Assembly: GCA_023213395.1 (NCBI GenBank)
Contig: CM041465.1
Coordinates: 246,023,741-246,087,740 of the forward strand
DNA: 64,000 bases
Reading direction: 5' to 3'
Source of the DNA: Cycas panzhihuaensis
Lineage: Eukaryota; Cycadophyta
A program made the position numbers and the translations under genes. Shown one piece after another: positions 11,396 through 23,476 of the stretch; position 1 is the first letter of the stretch, and each line of letters begins with the position of its first letter. The notes under the pieces are model-generated. The model made no database searches, was not told where the DNA came from, and saw nothing but the letters and a program-made list of their open reading frames with translations.

Positions 11396-11403
11396 TTATA
11401 TAG
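11396..11403 (-). promoter_or_regulatory. TATA box of the antisense PMD gene (element 1)
   Basis: The minus strand reads CCTATATAAGG (11394-11404), followed by the presumed first exon. Element 2 has CCTATGTAAGG at the same place, a one-base change that would weaken it. Confidence 0.5.
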
Positions 11404-11910
11404 GCGGGGGCCCCAACGGGCACCTCCTCCGTTTTTGGTCCCGCTATAGCCGTTGGGACCGTCTCGTTGTCCTGATCACCTTTGCCTTCTGGCCCTGTCA
11501 CCTATGGTGCTCTATTAAGGCCCTTTCTGCTCTCCCTTGCGAGAGCATTTATGGTGCCTCACTATCGCACTTTTGCTAGGGCCCTTCTGTGTCGTTTTGC
11601 ATGCTACTCCCGTGCGTGCCCGAGTTTATACTCGTTTGGCTTGTTTCGTTGCCCTGGACTCATTTCTGCGGCCCTTTCTCGCTCTTAGGGTCCCCAAAGG
11701 GAATGCTCCCCTGCCTGGGGGCATGTTTCGCTTTCTAGAGCGACCTTTTGGTGCCCCAGGAGGCTGTTTCTTCCGACCACCTTCTCCTGGTGATCGGATT
11801 ACTTGCTCTCGCCCTGGGTAACCTCATTGCTAGGTCCTCCTACCCTTCACGGCCACTTTCTGCTTGCCTTTCGAGTGTTGCTTTCATCATCTATTGACTG
11901 CCTGGATTTT

Positions 11911-12003
11911 ATGTCGCCTATGTCCATCTACATCTTTACCGACGGTGGAAGCCGCGGTAATCCTGGACCTTCTGTCGCTGCTTGGATTCTCTGCAGCCCT
12001 TCT
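11911..12003 (+). pseudogene. Truncated second RNase H (aRNH-like), element 1
   Basis: The ATG at 11911 opens a frame with YIFTDGGSRGNPGPS, the first strand and first catalytic Asp of an RNase HI fold. It matches element 2's domain at 23477. The homology ends at 12003, where sequence from inside the LTR (matching 949) begins. Only the first 30 or so residues remain, so it is non-functional. Confidence 0.75.
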
Positions 12004-13712
12004 GCAACCATCAAGGGTTCCAAGTGCAGGTGTATCTTGTCCAACCTCCTTAGTAGGGTTCCAAACCTGCTGCACTTCAGATATGGGCTGATTTCTCAGC
12101 CTCTCTTCGCTGCCCCTTGGCTAAGGCAAGTCCCTTGCCTCCTTCACTCAGGTATTTCTTGATTTGAATTGTTTTTCTTGTGATATTAATGCTCCATCTT
12201 GCTTGCTCCCTGCTTGTCCTTGTGAGTTTGGCTTTTTTCCTTTTAGTGGGCTGCTTTGCCACTGTCTTTGTGCCTCTTGCCTGCGTTTGCTGTTCAAGGC
12301 AGCAGTGTTGAGGGTTAGCATAGGCTTTGGGAAGGAGCTGGGTGGATTTCGTACCACCTTCCATGCTCCCTAAGCGGCTCTAAGCCCCCCAAATCCTCCC
12401 TCTCGCCTCGTGTTGTCCTTGGCATGCAAATAAGGGCTTGTTGGCCCTCTTTTAGCTGCTGAAACCAGCACTATCACAAGTTGCAGCGCTGATTTGAGGG
12501 CTTGGGTTCAGGTTTGGGCAACTCACGTAAGTCCCAACCGCTAGTCCTTGTCCAACTTTCTTCCCGGCAGCCCAGTTTGCTCCTCATAGCATCCCGATCC
12601 GTTGTAGGTGTTCTTTGGCTCCCCTTCATCTTCTTGCTGCCGTTTCCAGCCATTTCTCTTAGCCTCGCCCTCACTGCCTTGTGGCTCTTGGGGGGAGGTT
12701 AGGGTGTTATTTGTGGGAGGTGGGCCACTCTGAGGCTTACCGGTCACTTACCTTTGCTTTAGTTACCCTCTTTTATGTACTTTCATCGTTGGATTGATAT
12801 TAACATATGTATGTTTAGATTCATATTTGCATTATATAAATATATATTGTTAGAATCTTGTATCGCATGTTAGTACCCTTTCTCTGGAAAGGGGGAGGTT
12901 GCCATTGCTTGCAGGTACTTGAGGAGCATGGAGGATATTATCCATTAGCTTCATTACCGGTAAGTGCCCTCGCGTACATCGTACTTTCACACTTCTTCAG
13001 TTATTAGCATCTACTTCCTTTCTTTCCTTGGCATTACATTTAGTACTTTTTCGGGGAAGGTAAGGGAGCCCCTCATCTAAATCCGCCATGATGCTTCACA
13101 TCTGACGCACCGCGTGGAGTAGCTTGGTGCTCCTTGAGTTGGTCCTCGTCACGCACGCCCTCGGTCCAGGTGCACCCCTTACTCTACTCTACCGCTTTAT
13201 TTCCTTTTAGATTCCTTTCTTAGTAATTAACACATCAGAAAATAAAAGGGAAATTTGACTCTATTCTTTGGTTATGCTTTACTTGTTTCATTACATGTAT
13301 CTTTGTTACCCATAGGAAAGGCTATAGGAACCACCCTCTCACCTTTCCTCCTTTCCTTATCTGCACAAGTTTCTTACCTCCTGCATTGTTTGTGTACCCA
13401 ATTAGCTTGTTTGGGCACACTCTTGATCTATTTTCCTTGGATCTTTTCCTTCCCCTCCGGCCACCCAAGCGTGGGAGGATCCTATCCCTAGGTCAACCCA
13501 GGCTAACCCCACGTCTCTTCACCCTTCGTTCGAAGTGGTGGAGGATCACTTGTTAGTAGCCATATTCCATTGCAGATCCCGAACTCGCGCTCCGGCGCAT
13601 GAGGCGCTCTGCGTGGTAATTACTTTCCTCATAGGTCTCTCCTTCAGATTATATCATCACCCACTCTCACCACACCTATTAGTTAGGTAGCTATCCCGCA
13701 AATGCGCGTCCA
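12004..13712 (+). repeat. 3' LTR of element 1, 5'-truncated
   Basis: Matches 949-2650 of the 5' LTR nearly base for base (about 95-96% by eye) and ends ...GCGTCCA before CATAC. The first roughly 870 bp of the LTR and the preceding 3' UTR are missing. Confidence 0.88.
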
Positions 13713-15657
13713 CATACCTTTTCCAATCTACGCGAATGTGCCACCCCTAAACGTGGCACATGCGTTCCCTAGTAGGCCTATAGGTCCTACTAGTACTACT
13801 GCCACTAGCTATATGGGACCCGCTCCTGCACATATTTAAAACCTATCCAGTGGTCCTTCCCTCTACTTACCCCCGGGTTATGCATCTCAACCTTGGGGGC
13901 AGGGTAAGGGGAATCACCTTCCAGCTTATGGGGTGGACCCGCTACACCCATACGGGGTCGCACCGCCTACAGGTGGCCTATATGGGTAGAATCTAGTCTC
14001 GCACCCCCCATTTCTGTTGTCCAGCGTGACTTCTTTCACTACGCCTTCGTAAGGGAACCTAGCACCCTTCCAAGGTGTTTATCCTCAAGGCCCCTTCCAA
14101 CAAGGGGCGATTCTCCAAGGAGGGATGGGTTTACCACACCCATCCATTCCTTGCTCGTTACCATTTGTTGACCCTACGACCCATGTAAGGGCATGTCCCT
14201 TCATGGATTATAGATCGACGCCACTATCCATTGAGGCGTTAAGAACTAATCCACCGCCTCATCCTCCTGAAGTTCCCAAATTTGATGGAACTTCGTCGCA
14301 AGACCTAACTGAACACATGTGTAGTTTTTCTATAGCGTGTATAGACTACTGGGCTTATGACCACATCTTAATGAAACTATTTCCACGATCTTTATAGGGT
14401 GACACCCTTAAATGGTTTTATCACCTCCCTGCCCATTCTATCTTTTCATTCCAGCAATTGGTGGACGAGTTCATCAACTACTTTGATGTAGCCCATCCAT
14501 TTGAGAGCAGAATGAAATCTCTCCTTTCGCTCAAACAAGGTCACGATGAAATGAATTATGACTTTGTAAGACAATTCCATGACCTTCTTCACTCTACTAA
14601 GGCCACGTTGCCTGAGGAGCTGAAGAGAGACCTTTTTGTTAATGCACTTTGCCCCAAAGTATATGTGGAAGTCCTCAAAATAGGGGCAACTACGTGTGAC
14701 TCTACAATCGTAAAATGCTTAGCATTAGAGGCTATTGAGATCCAAGCTGGACTCAAGAGGCCTTTTAAGCCCTCACAATATCATAAGGCACCTCCCTCAA
14801 CTAAGGAAACTAAACCTTCGCAACCCACTAAGTCTACTTCTTACCCGACTGAGAGGACTTTAGACCCCCTTACTTCTGCCATACGCTCATTCGAGGGTAC
14901 AATGAAGGAGCTTAAACTCCAAGCCCCTTCATCGCCAACCTCTAATAAACAAATTCAACAGGCTTCTCAAGCTACTCCCCCCAAAGGGGGTAGTACCCAA
15001 CCTTCTCAAGCGAGGAAAGTCGATCCTCCGCTCGAGAAGAAGTGGTGCTCCATCCACGGGGAGTGCTTCCATGATGACTTGCGGTGTTGGGTGCAACACC
15101 CTCGTGATGCCCCACCATGTGATTCATCTCCTAGACAGGCCTCGAGACCCAATCTCAATCAACCCGTCCATAAGGATCAGTTCCCCAAACATGGGAAGCG
15201 TGATCGCAACGCTCAACAAAGAAACAACTGGAACCAGGGTAGATCTCTCGATTCTTGCCCTTCGCACGGTAGAGGGAAGGGTATGCGGGGTTCATCATCC
15301 TCTTCGTGTTCCTCAGACTGCCACGCTCCTTTGCCTTCGCGATCCCGTAACAAGGGAAAGAAGGTAATTCAGATGCTTGAGACCACTCCCCTTTATGCCT
15401 TAACTCAATCTCAAGCCGCGAAAGAGGCAGTTGGCGCCTCTACATCTACATCACACCTTGATCCTCCTCTGGAAGCTATTCCCCTAGAAATACCTTCGCT
15501 TCCCAAGAACATTCCTATTCGCCCCAGTCGCTTTGACTTTAGGAGAGCCCTTACCCAACCCATAGGGAAGGGTAAGCCTTTTTTTGTAGTTGAAGAGCTT
15601 CATACCGTGGCTGCTAGGATGTCCATCATGGACGTCTTGAAAAGCTGCCCTGAGCAA
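13713..15657 (+). pseudogene. gag: gag of element 2
   Basis: The gag frame resumes after the inner element and runs to a stop at 15658. The capsid-like domain lies about 14210-14770 (FQQLVDEFINYFDVA, LKQGHDEMNYDFVRQFHDLL). The stop at about 14395 (TTATAGGGTGAC) stands where element 1 has TTACAGGGTGAT, a CAG to TAG change. The Cys/His motif WCSIHGECFHDDLRC (near 15043) is complete here. A basic Ser/Arg-rich stretch follows and would bind RNA. The N-terminal part between the split site and 14125 is rich in Pro/Gly and has further stops. Confidence 0.85.
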
Positions 15658-15684
15658 TGAACGCTCCTCCTGGAAGCTTTAGGA

Positions 15685-16143
15685 TTGAATAACGTGCTTG
15701 TTCACGCTTTGGGCACCACCCAAAGTCGTGAACCCGTCATCTCCTTTGATCCTAAAGATCTTCCCCTAGCCAATGGAAGGGAATGCCAATGGAACTTCTC
15801 TTTCACCATTACTATAGACACACCCAATTGTACATTGCGAAGGACCATCATGGACAACAGTTCTTCTGTGAATGTTATACCCTTGTGTGTCATACAAGAG
15901 CTTGGCATTTCCACCTTGGAACCTATTCCATGGCGATATCAAGGCTACGATGGTAGTGAGAAGACTCCCTTGGGATCCATTTTGATACCTCTCACCCTCG
16001 AGGATAAGACCGTCCTTACTGACATCTTTGTCCTCGATGTGGATGTTGATTACAACCTCCTCCTGGGTCGACCATGGCTTGACCAAATGGGAGCCGTGTG
16101 TTCCACCCATTGGGGGCAACTTAAGTTTGTCCATAATGGATAA
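15685..16143 (+). pseudogene. Retropepsin-like protease of element 2
   Basis: In frame with gag. The active-site loop is DNSSSVNVIP (D-x-S-S-S; the family has D-x-GSS, so Gly is lost). The C-terminal motif YNLLLGRPWLDQMGA is intact. A stop at 16141 separates it from the linker; element 1 reads CGA at this codon. The protease would process Gag-Pol inside the particle. Confidence 0.8.
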
Positions 16144-16995
16144 ATGAGAGTTATCTCCCGCGAGCAACCACTCGTGAAGCAAACTAGACCATTTACTCAA
16201 GCAAGCCATGGCCATGCAAAGGGAAGTAAAGGCCCTTCTAATCATGCCTTGGCTTGCTTCATCGATATTCCCAATTCTTCTAGCCATGAAGAAGATCCCA
16301 CATCTTATTCTTCTGGTCTAACCTATTTTGCCCCCATCGGCATTGGAAGCTATGGATACCTCGCCATGTTTAGAGACAATGGGTCTCATAGTGAGGATGA
16401 GGATCTTCCTCACCCGGTTTCCTTCCTTCGTGCTAGTGGGGGGCATGCTTCTCATTCTAGGTCTCAACCTAGGATCCCCTTTGTCGAAGAGCTGGATCAC
16501 TCTCTCGTGTCACATACCATTGCGCGTGTTGACCAGCAGATCTCTGGCTCTTCCCTTCTATCACCTCTCGCCAGTGATGGCATCGAGAGTTTCCCTCTTG
16601 CCTCTTATGAGGGATCTCTCCTCAACTCTCCCTTAGAGTCCCTTAGGGATATTGGGCAGCTCGCAGATCGTCCTAGTTCTATTACTCCCATTTTATCTCG
16701 TACCTCATTCATTCGAAGTCAAGTCATCCATGGGGTGGACTACTTCGAAGATGATGAGGCCTTGCTAGAACACCTAGCAGGCTCCACGCCTAACTTACCT
16801 TCTAGTCACCATAAGATTAGCCACCAGAAGATCCTTGTGATTGGGTCTACGTTAGCTGACCCAATCTCATCCTCTGTTCCATCTCCTCCTGTTGATCTTG
16901 CCCCCCTCCATTTCGAGGAGGGGAACGCCATGTGTATGGGGGCAACTCAGGATATAGTCCTCACCCCAGGCAAGGTCATTAAGGTAGAGGCGTAA
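16144..16995 (+). pseudogene. Protease-RT linker region (element 2)
   Basis: A 283-codon open stretch rich in Ser, Pro and acidic residues has no enzyme motif. It shares conserved blocks with 7172-7800 of element 1, including VIHGVDYFEDDEALLEHLAG and HQKILVIGSTLADP. It is probably a long spacer of Pol. It ends at a TAA (16993). Confidence 0.65.
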
Positions 16996-18336
16996 TGTAC
17001 CCCTGATGAAGTAAGGGAATACTCCCCTCTGTTCCAGGAATTTCAGGACGTTTTCATATAGGACTACTTCGACATAAAGGGAATTGACCCCTCCATTGTC
17101 ACCCATAACCTCACAACTATTCTTGGCACCCACCCTGTGTGCCAGAAGCAGCGTCCTCTCCATCCCAAACTCTCATCCACCGTCAAGATGGAGGTTGAGA
17201 AACTCTTGGATGCAGGACTTATCTCTTCCATCGATTGTCCTAAGTGGGTATCGAACATCGTTCCCATTGCTAAGAAGAATGGGACCATTTGGATATGCGT
17301 TGATTTTTGTGACATTAACAATGCATGTCCTAAAGATAACTTCCCACTCCCTTTTATCGATCAAATAATTGATCGAACTTCTGGATTCGAAGTCATGTTC
17401 TTAATGGACGACTTTTTTGGATATAACTAGATCCAGATATCTCCTGAAGACTGCCACAAGATAGCCTTCACTACACCATGGGGTACCTTTGCCTACAAGG
17501 CAATGCCCTTTGGCCTTAAAAATGCAGGTGCTACTTATCAAAGAGCAATGCATTTCATTTTCCACGACCTCATCAACAACACATTGGAGGTCTTCATGGA
17601 TGACATGATGGGTCTCTCACATACTAAAGCCCATCATCCCTCCGACTTGTGAGCCATCTTCACATGATGCCAGAAGTATTATATCAATCTAAACCTACTT
17701 AAATGTGTGTTTGTTGTCACTTTAGGCAAACTCTTAGGTTTCCTTATATCAAAGCAAGGAATCCAAATCGATCCAGATAAAGTCAAGGCAATCCTTGACA
17801 TGCCGCCTCCTAGAACCCAATGACAGATCAAGTCGTTTCTAGGTAGGCTCAGTTTCCTTAGGTGTTTCTTGGCACACTTCGCCATAAATGCCAAACCCCT
17901 TACCAACCTGTTGAAGAAAAGGGCCTTGTTTGTTTGGTCTGACAAGGCCCAAAAAGCCTTTGCAAGACTCAAGGAAGCTCTCGCTTCCACTCCTACATTA
18001 GCGCCTCCTCACTTCAATAGGCCCTTCATCTTGTATTCCTCAGCAACCGATGAATCTTTGGGCGTGATGCTTGCACAGGAGGACGATTCAGGAACTAAGA
18101 GGGCAATCTATTTTATCAGCTGCACCCTTGTGGCTACTGAACTTAATTATCCCCCCGCTGAGAAGGAATGTCTCTCGTTGGTCTACATGACCAAGAAGTT
18201 CAGGCATTACTTGCTCAGTAATACTACCAAGGTGATCATCCAATCTGATCCCTTGCATTATTTGCTTACTCATTCAGACTTGATGGGTAGGGCGGTAGTT
18301 GTCTCACCTTTAAGAGTTCAATCTGCAAATCATTAA
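16996..18336 (+). pseudogene. pol: Reverse transcriptase and first RNase H of element 2
   Basis: RT begins with MEVEKLLDAGLISSID (near 17190). It continues through IAKKNGTIWICVDFCDINNA, the first catalytic region FLMDDFFGYN, WGTFAYKAMPFGLKNAGATYQ and the catalytic EVFMDDMM (near 17590, equivalent to Y-x-DD). The thumb (FLGRLSFLRCFLAHFA) and a gypsy-type RNase H (FVWSDKAQKAFARLKEAL, LAQEDDSGTKRAIYFIS, PAEKECLSLVYMTKKFRHYL) follow. Stops at about 17053, 17428, 17650, 17665 and 17821 break the frame. The catalytic YxDD Asp pair remains. The RNase H looks vestigial, as in other Tat elements, which carry a second RNase H. Confidence 0.88.
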
Positions 18337-19690
18337 CAAGAAGTCGAAAAAGGGAATGATAGTGGCAGAACAGTTAGCAAATGCCCCCATTCCCAACACG
18401 AGTGGCATTCCCGTTGATGACTCTCTCCCTGACGAGTCTATTCTAACTGTCTAAGGTACCTCTCCTCATCTGCTCACCAAGAGCGAGTGGTATGGTGACA
18501 TTGTGTGGTATTTAACTCATCAGGAATACTGCCCTGAAGCCAGTAACAAAGTTAGATCGTGCATCCGTGCCACCGCTAGACAACACTTCCTCATAGATGA
18601 GGTGTTATACAAGAGGTCCTTTAATGGGATCCTGCTTCGTTGCGTTGCTTCAGACGAAGCAGACCAAATACTCTATGAACACCATCATGGCATTTGTGGG
18701 GGCCAATCCATGGCCTAAAGGATCCTCTGCATGGGTTATTATTGGCAGTCCCTTTTTAAGGATGCCCACGCTTATGCCCTGAGATGTCGGTGATGCCAAG
18801 AGCATGCTAACATCTCTCATGCACCTTCTGAGGCCCTGCACCCTATTGTATCTCCATGGCCCTTTTCTCAATGGGGTTTAGACCTCATTGGTGCCATACC
18901 ACCACCGTCTTCAGCGCAACACAAGTACATCTTGACTGCTACGGAGTATTTCACCAAATGGGTGGAGGCAATTCCTCTGTCTACTACACCTGGCAAGATG
19001 ATAGCCACCTTCGTCTACCAACACATCATTTGTCATTTCGGGATTCCAGACGTCTTGATCATAAACAATGGAACCCCCTTTTGTAACAAGGAGGTGGACA
19101 AGCTTTGCAAGAAATTCAAGATTTCTCATAAGACCTCATCTCCTTATTACCCCCAAGCAAACAGACAAGTTGAGTCATTCAACAAAACCCTTATTAACAT
19201 TCTAAAGAAAACCGTTGTGCAATCTCAAAGAGATTGGCACCTCCAACTCCCTTCTGCCCTGTGGGCCTATTACACTTCTATCCATACAGTGACTAGAATG
19301 ACTCTATTTTCCTTAGTCTATGGACCCGAGGCAGTACTCCCACTGGAGGTGGAGATCCCCTCTCTACAGGTCTCCCTTAGAGGTCTTATCGATGAGGAGT
19401 CTATCCGCCAGGCTCACCTCTTAGATCTTGAGGCCCTCGATGAGAAGCGCTTAATGACTTATCAAGCGAATCTCGCTTTGAAAGCCCACTTGCAAAGGAC
19501 TCATGACAAACATCTTTGTACTCGTCCTTTATGCCCTGGGGACTACGTCCTTAAGCTGGAATATCTCTACAATCGTCTGACCAAATTTGGGCCTAAATAG
19601 GTCAGTCCTTTCATCATTCTTGAGAGCCGATAACGGTGCCTACATGATCGCCACCTTGGAGGGCCTGGAATTTGACAAGGCCATCAATGG
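18337..19690 (+). pseudogene. Integrase of element 2
   Basis: A short linker joins RNase H directly to the zinc-binding region (LCMGYYWQSLFKDAHAYA, then ALHPIVSPWPFSQWGLDLIG). No aRNH lies between them, where Tat elements usually have it. The core is open from 18932 to 19600 (YFTKWVEAIPLSTT, IINNGTPFCNKEVD, SPYYPQANRQVESFNKTL). Compared with the D,D,E triad, the first Asp position reads ATEY and the second reads INNG, so two acids are changed; the Glu is present. The C-terminal part ends in RLTKFGPK, stop, then VSPFIIL. It is inactive as it stands. Confidence 0.87.
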
Positions 19691-19764
19691 AAAATTCGTT
19701 AAGAAATTTTATACATGATCCTATTAGCGATTCCTTCACCATGCTCCGAAATGAGCCTAAACTA

Positions 19765-19821
19765 CCATCTTGAGTTATGCCCATTTCTCCTAGTCACGGG
19801 TGGAATGACAATTTAAGATGG
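19765..19821 (+). promoter_or_regulatory. Nested hairpin after the integrase frame (element 2)
   Basis: The outer stem CCATCTT/AAGATGG is perfect (19765-19771, 19815-19821). The inner stem is imperfect (CATTTC/GGAATG). It is the counterpart of 8216-8272. Note that the sequence between the stems has diverged more than the outer stem. Confidence 0.5.
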
Positions 19822-20989
19822 CCTCTCCCATTTCTTTCTAGTTCCTCCCGCGGAACTCGTGTTCCCATATCCTTTTGGGACTTTTGTCTTCCTATTTAGG
19901 CATCCCCTAGTTAGGATGACGCTTTGGAGTATCGTTACTCCCCCCTCTCTCACTTGGTGTTTCCTTCGCATATCCTGCTATGCTCCTCCATGGACATGCA
20001 TGCCACTCTATTTCTAACCCCACATGTGCCTATCACCTCTACTCATGGTGGTCATGTGTGCTCCTGTTAGATATATAGCCGTGCATGGAAGGAAATACGT
20101 GCATCATATAACAAAGCATCTATAACATACATAACAAAACATACATATCATCTACCACACATGATATACACATCATCTCATATCAAAATGGGGTACCAGT
20201 TACCCCATATATATATATATATACATCAAAATCAGATGCCATGTCATACATATAGGAAGCTGGTATCCTTGCAGGGGGGGTACAATCATATGACTCTATA
20301 TATATGACCCCCTAGAGGCCCGTGCTTTCCCCTATCAAAATCAAATACATGAGTACTATACTACTGCTGTCTCACTCCTGGGGCATCATCTCCTGGTCTG
20401 TGTGATCCCTCTCCTGGGGACCACATCCCTCCGAGACTCCTCTTGAGTCTCCAAGAGCTCCCTGCCTCACTCCCCTCATCCTGTGGCCTCCTCGGGGTCA
20501 TCGTTGCCATGTGGGTATACGCCCTTCTCCTGCTAGACCTCGATGCCACTTGGTCTACCAGCTGATTGTATCAAGCCTGGATACGATCCCTCTCTCCCTC
20601 TACTCCCTAGAGTCTTTCCTCTATGCTCTAGAACCTCTCCTCCGTCCCCCGGAGACGCTCCTCTAGGACCACCATCTAGACCCTGCTCTGTGTGTCTCCA
20701 CCTGCTCCTCCCTGAGTCTCTAGAGCCTGTATGCGACCCTGCAATGCATCCCGCTTGCTCCGAGCCTCATCCATCTCCTACTGCATCTGTCCCCTGAATG
20801 CTATGGGCTCTTGGGACTCTGCAGCCTAGATATCTCTCGCCCTCGCCAACGGGATGAATGCTACCATGTGGGCACTTGCCGATCTAGGTGAATCCTCAAT
20901 CTGGATGGGCGGTTGCCCCTCTGCATATACTTGAGGGAATATCTCCCTTACCATGGCCTCTACTAACCGCTGGATCTCTATGGTACCTG

Positions 20990-21098
20990 CAAATCCAACA
21001 TACCATATGTCAGTATATATCCAACTACATACCAAAATAAAACTAAATCAAATGATCTATCTGGCTATCAAACGATGAGGAGGTAAGGTCTCACCTAC
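20990..21098 (-). other. Probable intron of the antisense PMD gene (element 2)
   Basis: On the minus strand the acidic-tail exon ends at GCGGTAG then GTGAGACC. About 105 bp later, ATGTTGGATTTGCAG precedes the coiled-coil exon. Both splice signals fit plant consensus. In element 1 the corresponding acceptor reads TTGGCGG, so it is damaged. Confidence 0.55.
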
Positions 21099-22422
21099 CG
21101 CAGCTACCACCTCCTATGCTCATGTGATAGCCTCTGCTCCTGGCTCTCTGCCAGCTGCTGGTACCTCCTCTGCCTGGGCCTCTCTCCTTATTGGGACTGG
21201 ATCAACTGTCACCTCTCTAGATCTCCTCACGATCTGTAGCCTGCGAGTCTTCGTCACTGGCCCCCTGCTCTCCTCTGCAACCCTTGATGGGCCTGCCTCT
21301 CCGTTGGCAGTCCCGAATCGCCCTACTGCTCCTCTCGTTGTCTCCAACGGGCCTACCTCTCCCGCAAGTCATGATGGGCCAGCCCCATCTCCTCCGTCTC
21401 CATTATCATCGTCCCTTGGGAGTACCCCTACTCTACCTATCTCACCGTCACTGTCCCACCTCACTGCCCTGTACGGATTTGCCACGTAATCTATCATAGT
21501 GAGGAGGTCCAACGATGTAGCCTCCACTGAGCATCAGACATGGGCCTAGTCCTCTGTCCTCCTCAGCTTGGTGTGCTACATGTGGACCATTGAGGTCCAC
21601 TCTACAATGGGGTGTGGTCCTCCCGCTGGTGCCACTGCTCCAAACTGATTGAAGAACCAGCATTGTAGTAATGTGCTATAGGATAGTCCTCCCATGCCTG
21701 TCATCCTGATAGTATCCAGTTGTGTGATGAGGTTCGTCGCTATCAGGGTGGCCTAATCCATCCTCTTGCTGCCCTCACAATGGCACACTGCATCCATCCA
21801 TCCCCCAGGGATGTCCCTATAGTTTTATTTCCAGGAAATCCGGAACAGAATGCATAATGTGATGAGCTTCCTCACCTAAGGAATCCTGGACATAACCATG
21901 GTCTAGAGAGGAACTCCTCTCCTCTCCCATCTATTTGCTCCTGTGAAGAACACCGCTGCCTCCCTGTGTGTTGCCTCATTACTAGGCAACACTCCCAGTG
22001 CAACCGGCCTCCCCGTCGTCGGTACTCCCAGTATCCACCTGATATCCCTTGGTGTCACTGTCATGTCTCCCACCTGGGGTAGGTGGAAAATGTGCCTCCT
22101 CCGGTCCCAGTATGATATAATATCCACTAATAGTCTCCAGTCTGACGTATATTGAGGTGTCTTTAGGGCCTTTAATAGGCCACACCTCCACAGGACCCCC
22201 TTGTCCTCCCTGGACATCATCTCTATGAAGCTGAGCATCGCCATCCCTATGTTCTCATGGTTATCTACCACAATAACAGCCTGTCAATACCATAAAAACT
22301 GATCAAAATTAAGCTCATGTCAGTTCTCTACCCTTCTGACTATCTCTCAGCTTTGTCTGATTGAGACTTGGGGCCTCTTGGCCCCCATCTTCTTTTTTCT
22401 GCAGGTTTGCCTTCGTACCGCA

Positions 22423-22545
22423 CTAAACTACGTGGTACCGCAGAGTTTAGCTCAAGTCCTGTGGCGATCGGGGCCCCATGGCAAAGACCGCGGCACTGCA
22501 ATCTTTGCCGCAGTGCAAACGACACCCCCCCAAAAGGAGGGGGTT
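22423..22545. promoter_or_regulatory. Hairpin series in antisense intron 1 (element 2)
   Basis: CTAAACT/AGTTTAG (22423-22450), GGCAAAGA/TCTTTGCC (22480-22509), and a C-run paired with AGGGGG (about 22524-22542). The order and position match 10877-10979 in element 1, although the stem sequences differ. An A17 run follows at 22553-22569. Confidence 0.55.
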
Positions 22546-23476
22546 TCTGCCGAAAAAAAAAAAAAAAAATTCTTATGGGTGTACCCTCGTGGGGCCCACT
22601 GGGACCATGGCTACCTAATGCCCAGGTCCCCCCTCTTTCTGGGTCCAATTCAGACTCTGAGAGGTCACTATTTACCCATATGGGGCACAAAAACTACATA
22701 AAAATTTACAAAAAGTATTGAAATGAAAACTTTGAAATGGGATGGGTTTCATAGGATCCACTCACTGAATCTGACCTGGCTGTCGCCATCTCGCTCTGAT
22801 GGTCTCGGTGACTATCTCTATGCTCTGATCCAACGGTCTGATCTCCCTCTACGTGCCTCCGTAGTCGGGTGGCACTCTGCTGCATCAGGGAATGGCTCTG
22901 GTTTTTCTAAAGAACTGGTGAAAATAAATCTATTTTTTGTCGAATCTCCTTACATAGGCGGGGGCCCCAACGGGTACTGTCTCCATTTTTGCTCTCGTGA
23001 TAGCCATTTGGACTATCCCATTTCCTTGATCACCTTTGTCTTTTGGCCCTGTTTCCTGTTGCACTTCTTTGGTACCCTTTTCATTCTTTCTTGCAAGTGC
23101 ATTTATGGCACCTTGTCATTGCAATTTTTCGTAGGGTCCTTCCATCTCGTTTTGCGTGCCACTCCCGTACATGCCCAAGTTTATACTTGTTTGGCTTATT
23201 TCACCGTCCTAGACCTGTTTCTGCAGCTCTTTTCTACTCTTGGGGTCTCTAAAGGGATCCCCCCATCTGAGGGCATGTTTTGCTTCTCAAAGTAACCTTT
23301 GGTACCCCAGGGTGCCTTTTTCCGCCTACTCTCAGGCAGTGGTTGGATAACTTGCTTTTGTCCTTGGGTAGCCTCATTGCTAGGCCCTCCTACCCTTCAC
23401 AGCCACTTATTGCTCATCATTCGAGTCTCTCTTTTGCTCCATTATTGTTTATTATTGCCAAGACTTTGTGTCACTC

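Larger units (their letters stand above)
78..13712 (+). mobile_element. Inner Tat-like Ty3/gypsy retrotransposon (element 1), internally deleted
   Basis: The element has a 5' LTR at 78-2650, a gag-protease frame, an antisense PMD gene, a truncated second RNase H, and a 3' LTR ending at 13712. It is bounded by TG...CA and a 5-bp TSD. Two deletions are seen against element 2. One removes about 2.3 kb from early RT to the integrase tail, at about 8024. The other joins the RNase H at 12003 to the interior of the 3' LTR. Homologous LTR parts (949-2650 versus 12004-13712) look about 95-96% identical by eye, so this insertion is younger than its host. It cannot now supply RT or integrase and would have needed help from relatives. 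Confidence 0.85.
20361..22930 (-). pseudogene. Antisense PMD gene with introns, element 2 copy
   Basis: Same architecture as 8832-11395. The first-exon region (22735-22930) ends at a donor-like CAGTGAGTGG near 22762. An acceptor TTGACAG at about 22283 opens the PMD exon (MAMLSFIEMMSREDKGVLWR, ALKTPQYTSDWRLLVDIISY, MTVTPRDIRWILGVPTTGRP; open 21903-22271). The rest of the exon runs to about 21100 with an acidic Gly/Pro-rich tail. An intron has donor GGTGAGACC (near 21098) and acceptor GGATTTGCAG (near 20992). The last exon encodes EIQRLVEAMVREIFPQ, a charged helix-forming stretch and a basic tail ending at 20361. Several stops interrupt it. Shared exon structure in two diverged copies shows the gene was part of the family before they split. 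Confidence 0.72.

Noticed and set aside
22378-22721. Frames of about 110 codons on both strands around the A17 run
   Set aside because: They lie in the presumed first intron of the antisense gene and are not conserved in element 1.
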